A stretch of DNA of 10,307 bases from SIG440 sp045587485 (GCA_045587485.1 JAZNCI010000075.1:1-10307); one strand, 5' to 3'. Positions 1 to 6,610 are shown, counted from the first letter of the stretch. Made by a program: numbers and translations. The notes: generated by a model from the sequence alone, not told the origin.

Positions 1-48
1 TTGGTTTATCCCTATGTGAAGATGCCTAACCACAATCTCTTTTTTCAT
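1..48 (-). CDS. Possible start of a gene running off the left edge
   Basis: An ATG at 46-48 on the minus strand opens a frame of 16 codons with no stop before the window edge, beginning MKKEIVVRHLHIGINQ. The sequence before it is only weakly Shine-Dalgarno-like: AGGG about 12 bases upstream. The family is not recognised, and 16 open codons in AT-rich DNA are easily produced by chance. It is listed only because the frame reaches the edge in the same direction as the capA-like gene. Confidence 0.2.
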   Translation of the reverse strand, partial: MKKEIVVRHLHIGINQ

Positions 49-170
49 TTTTCGTTTCTACCCTATGAAAGCATTTCTTCAGTATACACAGGAAAGTCTC
101 AAAAACAAAATGTATATTCGCTGTCAACACGACCTAAAAAACATTGACAATATCTGTTGAGCCACCCGAC

Positions 171-202
171 GAAATGGGCAATTTCAGGGTTTTTCTGAAC
201 CC
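171..202. terminator. Pair of small hairpins after the CapA-like gene
   Basis: Two adjacent short inverted repeats lie 50-80 bases beyond the stop of the CapA-like gene: GGGTT/AACCC (187-191 with 198-202) and GAAAT/ATTTC (171-175 with 181-185). No clear U-tract follows either on the minus strand, so they are a weak candidate for the end of the operon. The rest of 1-249 shows nothing else I can name. Confidence 0.25.
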
Positions 203-249
203 ATCTCTTTAACAATATATTATTTCGTTTCTTGCCTTTTTGAGCTTTA

Positions 250-1530
250 TCATTTAAATATCAGTTTTGCTTTTCTGTCACCTATTTCAAGCTTTGTTCC
301 ATAAGGCGCAGACATTTCCGCATATCTTTCAAGTATACTGTTGTCTTTTGCAAGTCTTGGAAGTCCTATTTTTGAATGACCCATACCAAGTCCCAATTCC
401 AATGGCATAAATTCCACTGACTTTAATCTTCCGTCTTCCATTTCAAAAAAGGATATAACAGATTCCATCATTTCGCTTTCTCTCTGAAGTCCACAGGTGA
501 AGTCTCTTGTGCGAACTTTAAACAGTTCATACATAGAACTGTCAGATGTCATATTAAACTGAGCATAAAACTCCTCGGGTGCCAGCTCACAGTTTTCAAG
601 CTGAAGCAGAAAATCGCCAAGCGAATAGAATATTGGACGTTCTTTGTAAACTTCAAAAGGTCTCAAAAGATGAGGACCATGTCCGATTATAGCGTGTGCA
701 CCGCAGTCTATACAACGGTGTGCAAAATCCTCGATATATTTTGCAGGAAGAGCTTCGTCCCTAAAATGTCTGTCGTGAGAATGAAGTGAAACAAGCACAT
801 AATCTGCAAAAAAAGCGGCTTCTTCAATTGCTTTTTCAATCCTTGCCATATCTGCTTTGTTGATTTCGCCCTTCATCCCAGGCTTGTCTCCTGTTTCAAA
901 ATTCAGTTCTCCAAGTTTATATAAACCCTCGGGAAGTGGCTGGTTATATCCGGATTTAATTCCAGACTCCATTCCCATATTTCTGCCTGTTTTTTCGGCT
1001 ATTTTTTTAAGTGCAACGACATCCTCAGGCTCTACCACAAGAGTTGTTTTTATTCTAAGGCCATTAATTCCAGGTCTTCCGGGCAAAAGTCGGGACTGTT
1101 CTCCCGCAAGCCCGCCCGGAGCAAAGCTTGTAGCACATGCAATAAGCGCAACTCTTCCCTGCGGGAGATCAAGATATCGCGGTGATGCGGCCTCTCTTAA
1201 ATTTCTTCCGCATCCTGCCTGCACATAACCCACATCATCTATGTTTTTAATTGTTTGCAAAAGTCCTTCGTGTCCGTAGTCCATACAATGATTATTTGCC
1301 GGGGTTGTCATATTGAAATTCAATAGCTTTGTAGACTCCAGAACCTTTCGGTCTGTACGAAGCCATGTTCCCCCGCTGTAAAAATTTGCATAGCAATCTT
1401 TGTTTACTGTTGTTTCAAGGTTAAAAAACCTTACATCTCCCTGATTTATGTATTCTCTTATTGTTTCAATACCATCATACTCTGTAAGCACTCTCTGTAT
1501 GGCAGTATCTCCTACCGCTGTAAAACGCAT
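250..1530 (-). CDS. CapA family protein (poly-gamma-glutamate capsule-type metallophosphatase fold)
   Basis: The 426-residue protein belongs to the CapA/PgsA family, a calcineurin-like metallophosphoesterase fold. Visible blocks are GD at residues 7-8, NLET at 37-40, NNHCMDYG at 79-86, LHSHDRHF at 249-256, IIGHGPHLLRPFEVY at 281-295 and FYSLGDF at 301-307. These match the usual family blocks (NxE, NNHxxDxG, HW-type histidines, IGHHPH, YSLGNF), with SHD and GDF variants. Family members are linked to poly-gamma-glutamate capsules, but many stand-alone copies have no known substrate. No signal peptide or N-terminal membrane anchor is visible, which argues against a classical surface PgsA and for a cytoplasmic role. 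The ATG overlaps the upstream peptidase TAA by one base (TAATG), with GGGGAG eight bases before it, so translation is probably coupled. No capsule synthetase genes (pgsB, pgsC) are nearby. Family assignment is secure; biochemical role is not. Confidence 0.85.
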   Translation of the reverse strand: MRFTAVGDTAIQRVLTEYDGIETIREYINQGDVRFFNLETTVNKDCYANFYSGGTWLRTDRKVLESTKLLNFNMTTPANNHCMDYGHEGLLQTIKNIDDVGYVQAGCGRNLREAASPRYLDLPQGRVALIACATSFAPGGLAGEQSRLLPGRPGINGLRIKTTLVVEPEDVVALKKIAEKTGRNMGMESGIKSGYNQPLPEGLYKLGELNFETGDKPGMKGEINKADMARIEKAIEEAAFFADYVLVSLHSHDRHFRDEALPAKYIEDFAHRCIDCGAHAIIGHGPHLLRPFEVYKERPIFYSLGDFLLQLENCELAPEEFYAQFNMTSDSSMYELFKVRTRDFTCGLQRESEMMESVISFFEMEDGRLKSVEFMPLELGLGMGHSKIGLPRLAKDNSILERYAEMSAPYGTKLEIGDRKAKLIFK

Positions 1531-2663
1531 TATAACAACTCCCCTTCAATTAAAATTAATTCCATACTGACCTTAAGGCCCGCTTTAAAACTGTCCTTTA
1601 TTACCCATTCCTCACGAGTGTGCGTGCCGCCACCATTGTAATTTGCAAGAGCAACTGCAGGGATACCCATTGAATGAGGAATATTGCAATCTGTTGAACC
1701 AGACTTTTCTATCGCATCTATACCAAAGTATTTTGACTGAATTGATTTTGTCCGGTCTGTTATCTTCTTAAGCAAATCAAAATCCATTTCACTGCTCATA
1801 CAAGGTCTGTCGCCAACAAGTTCAACCTTCAGCTCAATGCATTTTTCCCTTGCTTTATCAAAAATTCCATTAAACTTTTCCTGCATAATCTTAAGGCACT
1901 CTACATCGTCTGAGCGGTATTCACAAAGCATAGAAGCATTTTGAGCTATTGTGTTTACGCTTGTACCACCTTCTATAATACCAACATTATAAGTAGTACG
2001 GCATTTATCTTTTTGGGGAACTTCAATTTTGTATATTTCATTTATTATTTCTGCAAGCACGCCTATAGCATTACGTCTTCCGAAACCACCAAACGAGTGC
2101 CCGCCCTCTGTAATGGCCGTAATCTTATATCTATGCGAACCGACGCTTTTGTTGGTAACACCGCCGGGTTTTGAATCAAAGGAATAAAGATATTCTATTT
2201 TATCTCCGTAATCTTTGAAAATCTGACGGCAACCTTTTAAATTACCAAGACCCTCCTCGCAGGAATTTGCCACAAACATAATGGTCTTTTCAGGAACTAT
2301 ACTGTTTTCTGCCATATATTTTACACAAGTGAGCATCCCCGCAAGACTTCCGGTGTCATCACCCGCACCGGGGCAATAAATTTTTTCACCATCATCCACG
2401 TAATTAAGCGGTGTGTCCATAGGGAAAACAGTATCGGTATGCGCCATAAAAACGATAATTTTATCACTGGGCTTTCCAAGTGTACAAATTACATTTTTTG
2501 CTTCGTCGATATGGGCGTTGTCAATACCGGCATCTTTAAGATACTTTAAAACATATTTCGCTCTTTCGTCCTCATAATGCGAGGGAGCTGGAATAAGACA
2601 AAGCTCTCGATGCAGTTTTAAAAGCTCATCAAACTTTTCCTCAGAAAACTTTTGTAAATTCAT
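1530..2663 (-). CDS. M20 family metallopeptidase (peptidase T-like)
   Basis: The 377-residue protein has the di-zinc ligand pattern of M20 peptidases: HTD at residues 75-77 (H75 and catalytic D77), bridging aspartate in GAGDDTG (D102/D103), the EE pair in NSCEEG (general base E136, ligand E137), D163 in SFDSKPGG and the terminal histidine H348 in GGTHTREE. The dimerisation (lid) domain fills about residues 175-290, including TEGGHSFGGFGRRNA. Family members cut short peptides or acyl-amino acids in the cytoplasm. The order of motifs and length are closest to the peptidase T/YqjE-like group, but the exact substrate is open. The start has an excellent AAAGGAGGT eight bases upstream. It is the first full-size gene of an operon with the CapA-like gene, which may point to a peptide or gamma-glutamyl substrate; that is inference. 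Confidence 0.9.
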   Translation of the reverse strand: MNLQKFSEEKFDELLKLHRELCLIPAPSHYEDERAKYVLKYLKDAGIDNAHIDEAKNVICTLGKPSDKIIVFMAHTDTVFPMDTPLNYVDDGEKIYCPGAGDDTGSLAGMLTCVKYMAENSIVPEKTIMFVANSCEEGLGNLKGCRQIFKDYGDKIEYLYSFDSKPGGVTNKSVGSHRYKITAITEGGHSFGGFGRRNAIGVLAEIINEIYKIEVPQKDKCRTTYNVGIIEGGTSVNTIAQNASMLCEYRSDDVECLKIMQEKFNGIFDKAREKCIELKVELVGDRPCMSSEMDFDLLKKITDRTKSIQSKYFGIDAIEKSGSTDCNIPHSMGIPAVALANYNGGGTHTREEWVIKDSFKAGLKVSMELILIEGELL

Positions 2664-2671
2664 TTTCCTAT

Positions 2672-2680
2672 ACCTCCTTT
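2672..2680 (-). promoter_or_regulatory. Strong ribosome binding site of the M20 peptidase
   Basis: The minus strand reads AAAGGAGGT, a near-perfect anti-16S match, eight bases before the ATG at 2663. It fixes that start. Confidence 0.85.
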
Positions 2681-2725
2681 TATAATTTTATATGTTTAAT
2701 TAATTTTATTTCTCAAACACATATA

Positions 2726-2860
2726 TCATAGCAAATCTTTTCTTTTAAATTTATCAAAATAATGTTCAATGGTTGAATGTAAACCAAAATATCCCGTTCC
2801 ATTTATATATTTCTTATAGAAAATGTCGTGTTCCCTTTCTCTTTCAATATAAAATCTCAA
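2726..2860 (-). CDS. Possible 44-residue protein in the peptidase leader, TTG start
   Basis: On the minus strand, a TTG at 2860 opens 44 codons ending in TGA at 2726, only 62 bp before the peptidase. The product would be charged and aromatic, including RFYIEREREHDIFYKKY and HSTIEHYFDKFKRK, which reads like real protein rather than AT-rich noise. AGAGG lies 11 bases before the TTG, a longer spacing than usual, and sits in the loop of a 9-bp hairpin. I recognise no family. It may be a small protein, the tail of a decayed gene, or chance. The open frame continues a few codons upstream of the TTG, to a TGA at 2879-2881, and holds no ATG or GTG. Confidence 0.3.
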   Translation of the reverse strand: MRFYIEREREHDIFYKKYINGTGYFGLHSTIEHYFDKFKRKDLL

Positions 2861-2889
2861 CTGAATATTTACCTCTCGTCAATATTCAG
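2861..2889 (-). repeat. Perfect 9-bp inverted repeat with an RBS-like loop
   Basis: CTGAATATT (2861-2869) and AATATTCAG (2881-2889) are perfectly complementary across an 11-base spacer. Read on the minus strand, the loop is GACGAGAGGTA and contains the AGAGG that would serve the small frame starting at 2860. It could be an mRNA hairpin controlling translation, or a DNA operator inside the leader. Confidence 0.55.
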
Positions 2890-2916
2890 CAATATTTTTG
2901 TTATTAGTCAGGATTT

Positions 2917-2934
2917 TGTCGCATATTTACGACA
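2917..2934. promoter_or_regulatory. Palindrome at the predicted start site of the peptidase operon
   Basis: TGTCG (2917-2921) and CGACA (2930-2934) form a perfect 5-bp inverted repeat with an 8-base AT-rich spacer, reading TGTCGTAAATATGCGACA on the minus strand. It starts about six bases downstream of the proposed -10 and covers the expected transcription start, a typical place for a repressor operator. No regulator gene is adjacent, so the binding protein is unknown. Confidence 0.4.
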
Positions 2935-2939
2935 TCATA

Positions 2940-2968
2940 ATTATATATTAATCTTTTAAAAATAGCAA
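2940..2968 (-). promoter_or_regulatory. Promoter of the peptidase/CapA operon
   Basis: The minus strand shows TTGCTA (2963-2968), a 17-base spacer and TATAAT (2940-2945). The -10 is perfect and the spacing ideal for the housekeeping sigma factor. Transcription would start near 2933, giving a leader of about 270 bases before the peptidase. Another weak promoter-like pair (TTGAGA/TATAAA) lies just before the peptidase RBS but would leave almost no leader. Confidence 0.55.
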
Positions 2969-3013
2969 GAGAAAATTATGCGGGACAGACGGTTTAGATG
3001 CAAACCAATTTTA

Positions 3014-3132
3014 ATGAATTGACAACTTTGTTGTCATGAATTGGCTATCGCCATGAATTCTCGCTTCGCTCCATGAATTGAATTGCCTTTATAATGCACC
3101 GAAGGTGCAATTCATTGCGGTCGCAGACCGCA
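3014..3132. repeat. Array of small hairpins separated by ATGAATT units
   Basis: ATGAATT occurs at 3014-3020, 3036-3042, 3053-3059 and 3073-3079, and its reverse complement AATTCAT at 3109-3115. Between these lie different short palindromes: GACAAC/GTTGTC (3021-3035), GGC/GCC (3043-3052), an imperfect CTCGCTTCGCTCC (3060-3072), TGCACC/GGTGCA (3095-3109) and TGCGGTC/GACCGCA (3116-3132). The stems differ while the connector is kept, the pattern of a modular intergenic hairpin repeat. It lies between the DUF4886 gene end and the peptidase promoter. I see no coding sense in it. Confidence 0.7.
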
Positions 3133-3279
3133 TATGCTTGTTCAAAAAATACTAACAAACTATTCATACGGCATCGAAGGCACCTTTATACTTATTTAAA
3201 ACGCTGGTTTCGCAAAGGTCAAAGCCAAAAAATTATTCTTTTTAGTTCTTCTCTCAAAAATCCGTACCTATTAGGTATT
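3133..3279. other. Intergenic DNA with nothing recognisable except a small palindrome
   Basis: This stretch follows the hairpin array and ends at the stop of the DUF4886 gene. The only structure seen is the short palindrome TACCTATTAGGTA just beyond that stop, without a convincing U-tract, so it is at best a poor terminator. No gene or RNA is supported here. Confidence 0.4.
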
Positions 3280-3996
3280 TCAACTTTCAGAGACACACCT
3301 TTTTGCTATTTCAATCTCTTCTTCGGAAATTTTCTCATCAAATTCACAAAACATATTGCTTTTGATATCATTTCCTGTTAAAAACGCATACCAAAGCAAT
3401 CCAACGGCATAACGGCCAATACCATAACTTAAATGATATCCATCCCTATATATTTTTTTAACTCCGTTTAAAATTAATTTTTGTAAAACTTCACCAGAGG
3501 GTATCATTATCTCGGCATTTGTGTCTTCAAATGCCTTTTGATAGGATGCCTTTACATCTTCAAGCATTTTGGCGGGCTCCAAATACCCTAATTTTTCATT
3601 TAACATCTGGGAGCCCTGCTCATATGCCCATGTTTGATGAATTGCAATTTTTGCTTTTGGAGCACACAATTTAATATACTCAACAATTTTATCAAGATAC
3701 GGCTGATAAGTTTCATAATATGGCGACATTCTACTGGCCTGCTGAATGGTTACAATGTCCCAGTCGCGGTTTAAAAGCGCCTCTTTTAATGAAACTTTAA
3801 ATCCTGTACTTTCTCCATTCATTTCAAGGATGTATGCACTTTGTTCACTTAACATATTTCTATAATGAAGCGAAAGAGAACAACCTCCTATATAAAGATT
3901 ATATGCATTCAGAATAAAGCCATCGGCTTTTGCAATTTGATGCAAATATCTTTGGGCATCATTTGAAAAACTATTTCCTATCGATAAGACCTCCAT
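3280..3996 (-). CDS. DUF4886-type SGNH hydrolase-like protein
   Basis: The 238-residue protein resembles the DUF4886 family of SGNH-fold hydrolases. Block I is IGNSFS at residues 6-11 (nucleophile candidate S9), the glycine block is IGGCSL at 36-41, the third block is TIQQASR at 83-89, and the catalytic Asp/His pair is DGYHLSYGIGRY at 185-196 (D185, H188). SGNH enzymes remove acyl, acetyl or similar esters; the substrate of this group is not established. No signal peptide is visible, so it should act in the cytoplasm. ATG is preceded by AAGGAAGAG seven bases upstream. Only 23 bp separate it from the hydro-lyase beta subunit, so the three genes probably share a transcript. That might mean the esterase releases the hydroxy or unsaturated acid that the hydro-lyase handles, which is inference. 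Confidence 0.75.
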   Translation of the reverse strand: MEVLSIGNSFSNDAQRYLHQIAKADGFILNAYNLYIGGCSLSLHYRNMLSEQSAYILEMNGESTGFKVSLKEALLNRDWDIVTIQQASRMSPYYETYQPYLDKIVEYIKLCAPKAKIAIHQTWAYEQGSQMLNEKLGYLEPAKMLEDVKASYQKAFEDTNAEIMIPSGEVLQKLILNGVKKIYRDGYHLSYGIGRYAVGLLWYAFLTGNDIKSNMFCEFDEKISEEEIEIAKRCVSES

Positions 3997-4019
3997 TTTT
4001 CAACTCTTCCTTTTTAAAA

Positions 4020-4583
4020 TTATAATTTATTTTTATATGCAAGATACGATGCTCTGCCGGTTTCATAAAGATTTCTTCCGTTGCTGTCAATTATTACAAT
4101 AGCAGGAAAATCCTCTACTTCTAGTCTACGGATAGCTTCTGCTCCAAGGTCATCATAAGCAATCACCTCAGCCTTTTTAATGCACTTGCTCAAAAGTGCT
4201 CCACAACCACCGATAGCGCCAAAATATACTGCACCGTATTTTTTCATAGCATCTATTACCTCAGGACCTCTTTTACCCTTGCCAATCATACCGGTTTGTC
4301 CAATTGCAATCAAATCAGGACTGTAAGCATCCATACGATATGATGTTGTAGGCCCTGCAGAGCCAATAGCCTGCCCCGGTTTTGCAGGTGTAGGTCCTAC
4401 AAAATATATAATGCTGTCTTTTATATCCAGCGGAAGCTCCTTTCCCTGCGCAATAAGCTCGCATAAACGTTTATGAGCAGCATCTCTTGCTGTATAGATT
4501 ACGCCCGATATCAGACAACTGTCTCCTGCCTTCAATTTTTTTGCATCTTCACGTGTCAACGGTGTCTTAACAGAAATAGCCAT
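4020..4583 (-). CDS. Class I Fe-S fumarase/tartrate dehydratase-type hydro-lyase, beta subunit
   Basis: The 187-residue protein is the C-terminal-type subunit of two-subunit class I hydro-lyases (fumarase FumA beta domain, TtdB). Typical blocks are YTARDAAHKRL (residues 30-40), YFVGPTPAKPGQAIGSAGP (60-78) followed by TTSYRMD, GMIGKGKRG (98-106), GAIGGCGALL (122-131) and AYDDLGAEAIRRLEVEDFP (142-160), which carry active-site groups in the family. The enzyme adds or removes water from a small dicarboxylate, with the [4Fe-4S] cluster held by the alpha subunit. The ATG follows the alpha TAA directly (TAAATG), and its GGAGGTGAT ribosome site lies inside the last alpha codons, so the two chains are probably made in equal amounts. 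Fumarase and L-tartrate dehydratase cannot be separated by eye. The size is normal for the subunit. Confidence 0.88.
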   Translation of the reverse strand: MAISVKTPLTREDAKKLKAGDSCLISGVIYTARDAAHKRLCELIAQGKELPLDIKDSIIYFVGPTPAKPGQAIGSAGPTTSYRMDAYSPDLIAIGQTGMIGKGKRGPEVIDAMKKYGAVYFGAIGGCGALLSKCIKKAEVIAYDDLGAEAIRRLEVEDFPAIVIIDSNGRNLYETGRASYLAYKNKL

Positions 4584-5423
4584 TTATATCACCTCCGTGC
4601 AGTGTCTTGTAACATGACAATTAATATTAACCGCAACAGGCAACCCCGCAATATGTGTGGGATATTTTTCGATGTTTACGGCAAGTGCGGTAGTTTTACC
4701 GCCAAAACCTTGGGGACCAATACCAAGGTTGTTTATCTCTTCAAGCAATTCTTTTTCAAGATTTGCATAAAACGAATCCTCATTTGGTATATTCACCGAA
4801 CGGATAAGTGCCTTTTTCGCCAGATAAGCAGCCTTATCAAATGTTCCGCCTATACCCACTCCTACAACTATAGGAGGACACGGGTTAGGACCGGCTTCCT
4901 CAACGGTTTTTATTACAAAATCTTTTACGCCCTGCAAACCGTCAGATGGCCGAAGCATTGCAATTTTGCTCATATTTTCACTACCAAAGCCTTTTGGCGC
5001 GACAGTAACTTCTATTTTATCTCCCTGTACAATTTCAAAATAAATCATAGCTGGTGTATTGTCGCCGGTGTTTACTCTGTCAAGCGGGTCGCGGACCACA
5101 CTCTTTCTAAGATAGCCTTCTTCATAGCCTTGTCTCACGCCTTCGTTTACCGCTTCTGTAATATCTCCTTTTATATGTATATCCTGGCCAATTTTAAGAA
5201 ACACACATGCTACTCCCGTATCCTGACAAACAGGCTGATTATTTTCATCGGATATATTGTAATTTTCAATAATGCGTTCCAATATCTCCTTTGCGTGTGT
5301 CCATGTTTCATCCTGACAAAAACTTTCTATACGTTCTTTAATATCACTACTAAGATGACAATTTGCCTCAACACAAAGTCTTTTTACCACTTGAGTGATT
5401 TTTAAAGCATCAATTTCACGCAT
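4584..5423 (-). CDS. Class I Fe-S fumarase/tartrate dehydratase-type hydro-lyase, alpha subunit
   Basis: The 279-residue protein is the cluster-binding subunit of a class I hydro-lyase. Three cysteines sit where the family ligates its [4Fe-4S] cluster: C66 in PVCQDTG, C182 in GPNPCPP and C269 in NINCHVTRH. Other hallmark blocks are RDPLDRVNTGDNTPA (111-125), APKGFGSENMSK (142-153) and GIGGTFDKAA (190-199). The reaction is reversible hydration of fumarate to malate, or dehydration of L-tartrate in the TtdAB branch; oxygen sensitivity of the cluster fits an anaerobe. ATG is preceded by AGGAG eight bases upstream. The gene starts the alpha-beta-DUF4886 operon, and its promoter shares a motif with the nearby MFS transporter promoter. 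That gives the neighbouring AraC regulator and transporter a plausible link to the same substrate. Confidence 0.9.
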   Translation of the reverse strand: MREIDALKITQVVKRLCVEANCHLSSDIKERIESFCQDETWTHAKEILERIIENYNISDENNQPVCQDTGVACVFLKIGQDIHIKGDITEAVNEGVRQGYEEGYLRKSVVRDPLDRVNTGDNTPAMIYFEIVQGDKIEVTVAPKGFGSENMSKIAMLRPSDGLQGVKDFVIKTVEEAGPNPCPPIVVGVGIGGTFDKAAYLAKKALIRSVNIPNEDSFYANLEKELLEEINNLGIGPQGFGGKTTALAVNIEKYPTHIAGLPVAVNINCHVTRHCTEVI

Positions 5424-5736
5424 AACATTTTCTCCTATCTTTTATTTGCAATACATTATATATTTTGTCTAAAACATTACCCTCACTACTAATAAACTCT
5501 GCCACCATTTTATTGCCTTTAGGAGCATTTTATGGTTTCCCGGTTTTTTGCTTAGTTTTTTAAGTTCTCAAATATTTATAAGAGGTTTATCCAGACCCTT
5601 TTCTTTGTTTTTAGCAAAATATATGGTTCAATTTATGCATATTATATAACACAATTTTCCAAAAATCAATTATTTTTCTATACTTTTTTGTTTACCGCTG
5701 CAGTTTTACAATAGAAGCGTTACACTTCATAACATT
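5424..5736. other. AT-rich regulatory gap upstream of the hydro-lyase operon
   Basis: No gene is supported in this 313-bp gap. Near its left end lies the hydro-lyase promoter region. At the right end an 8-bp direct repeat, TTACACTT (5720-5727 and 5737-5744, period 17), overlaps the end of the AraC-family gene. No strong terminator for the AraC gene is visible; the only stem nearby is GAAG/CTTC around 5714-5728. Read-through into the hydro-lyase operon is therefore possible. The middle is A/T-rich without structure I can name. Confidence 0.4.
5444..5460 (-). promoter_or_regulatory. -10 element and operator-like motif of the hydro-lyase operon
   Basis: The minus strand reads TATAATGTATTGCAAAT. 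TATAAT (5455-5460) is a perfect -10, and the next ten bases, GTATTGCAAA, differ by one base from GTATTGTAAA directly after the -10 of the MFS transporter promoter. No good -35 is found 16-18 bases upstream, which suggests a promoter needing an activator. The predicted start lies in or just after the motif. Confidence 0.55.
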
Positions 5737-6495
5737 TTACACTTTCATATTTACAGGCGATACTCCGTAATGCTTTTTAAACACCTTTCCAAAATATAAA
5801 GGATCTTTATATCCTGTCATTTGTGCCAGTTCTTTCACCGTACTAAATTCGCCGCTGTCGATAATGGTTTTAGCATAGGACAGCCGTTTGCTGACAACAT
5901 AATTTTTGGGACTTACTCCAAATCTTGCAATAAATATTTTTCTGAAATATGTATGAGAAATTCCGCAAAGCAGATGAAGTTTTTCGATGTGTAATTCACA
6001 ATTATAAATATTTTTCTGCAAATAAGACACAGCATCGTCTATCACACCGAATTTCTTTTTGTCGTAATATTCCAGTGTATCAAGATTTGAAATATAAGAG
6101 AGCAAGCCATACAACAACGAAAGGCATTGATACTTTTGACTCTGATTCCCAAATTTCCACATATCCAACATATGATACATGATACAGTCAACATCATAAA
6201 AATCCTTAACAGAATAAACAGACGGCTCTTTTTCTCCAAAATCGCCTTCCATATTGATGATTGTAGCAACGGTATCTTCTTCAGATACTTTTTTATATTC
6301 ATAATGGCTTCCCTTTGGCAAAAAGATCATTTCGCCTTCGTTTACCACTATTTCTCTGTCATCAAAAGAATATCTGACAGAGCCGCAAACCCTGATACTG
6401 AAGCTGCACGCATTTCTTGACTCTACTTTGCCGAAGGGTTTACTTGTTTTATGCAACACCGATAAAATTTTCAAATTTTCTATATTCTCAAGCAT
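5737..6495 (-). CDS. AraC family transcriptional regulator
   Basis: The 252-residue protein has an N-terminal cupin-like effector domain (roughly residues 10-90, including VNEGEMIFLPKGSHYEY at 51-65) and a C-terminal double helix-turn-helix (about 150-250). The family signature is VKELAQMTGYKDPLYFGKVF (220-239) followed by KKHYGVSP. Such regulators sense a small molecule and usually activate neighbouring transport and catabolic genes. I chose the ATG at 6495 because GGGGAG lies five bases upstream. A longer frame starting with GTG at 6513 adds six residues but has no ribosome site, and the GGGGAG would lie inside it. It is divergent from the MFS transporter and lies upstream of the hydro-lyase operon, so both are natural targets. 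The inducer is unknown. Confidence 0.9.
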   Translation of the reverse strand: MLENIENLKILSVLHKTSKPFGKVESRNACSFSIRVCGSVRYSFDDREIVVNEGEMIFLPKGSHYEYKKVSEEDTVATIINMEGDFGEKEPSVYSVKDFYDVDCIMYHMLDMWKFGNQSQKYQCLSLLYGLLSYISNLDTLEYYDKKKFGVIDDAVSYLQKNIYNCELHIEKLHLLCGISHTYFRKIFIARFGVSPKNYVVSKRLSYAKTIIDSGEFSTVKELAQMTGYKDPLYFGKVFKKHYGVSPVNMKV

Positions 6496-6500
6496 TATAT

Positions 6501-6506
6501 CTCCCC
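6501..6506 (-). promoter_or_regulatory. Ribosome binding site deciding the AraC start
   Basis: GGGGAG on the minus strand is five bases before the ATG at 6495. It supports that start over the GTG at 6513. Confidence 0.7.
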
Positions 6507-6539
6507 GTTTCACAAAGCTTATGTGCTTATATTAACACA

Positions 6540-6557
6540 TTGCGGGAATTACCGCAA
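6540..6557. promoter_or_regulatory. TTGCGG/CCGCAA palindrome upstream of the AraC gene
   Basis: TTGCGG (6540-6545) and CCGCAA (6552-6557) form a perfect 6-bp inverted repeat around GAATTA. Read on the minus strand, the outer TTGCGG is 17 bases before TAATAT, a possible -35/-10 pair for the AraC gene. The palindrome would then cover the -35, as expected of an operator for autoregulation. The promoter match is modest. Confidence 0.4.
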
Positions 6558-6574
6558 TAGAAATAATAAACTTT

Positions 6575-6602
6575 TTGTTTCAAAAATTCTATGTTGTTTC
6601 AA
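6575..6602 (+). promoter_or_regulatory. Direct repeat TTGTTTCAA, candidate AraC binding site
   Basis: TTGTTTCAA occurs at 6575-6583 and again at 6594-6602, a period of 19 bp, ending eight bases before the -35 of the MFS transporter. AraC-family activators bind directly repeated half-sites next to the -35, usually with about two helical turns between them, so position and form both fit. Which protein binds is inferred. Confidence 0.45.
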
Positions 6603-6610
6603 TAATTTTA

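Noticed and set aside
3014..3132. CRISPR-like array
   Set aside because: The connector is only seven bases, the between-units are palindromes rather than unique spacers, and no cas gene is present.
3086..3190. CCTTTATA occurring twice in the intergenic region
   Set aside because: Eight AT-rich bases are expected by chance, and the flanks do not extend the match.
4473..5405. Long plus-strand open frame opposite the hydro-lyase genes
   Set aside because: Its translation is rich in Cys, Tyr, His and Phe without any domain, and it lies wholly antisense to two well-supported genes with conserved motifs.
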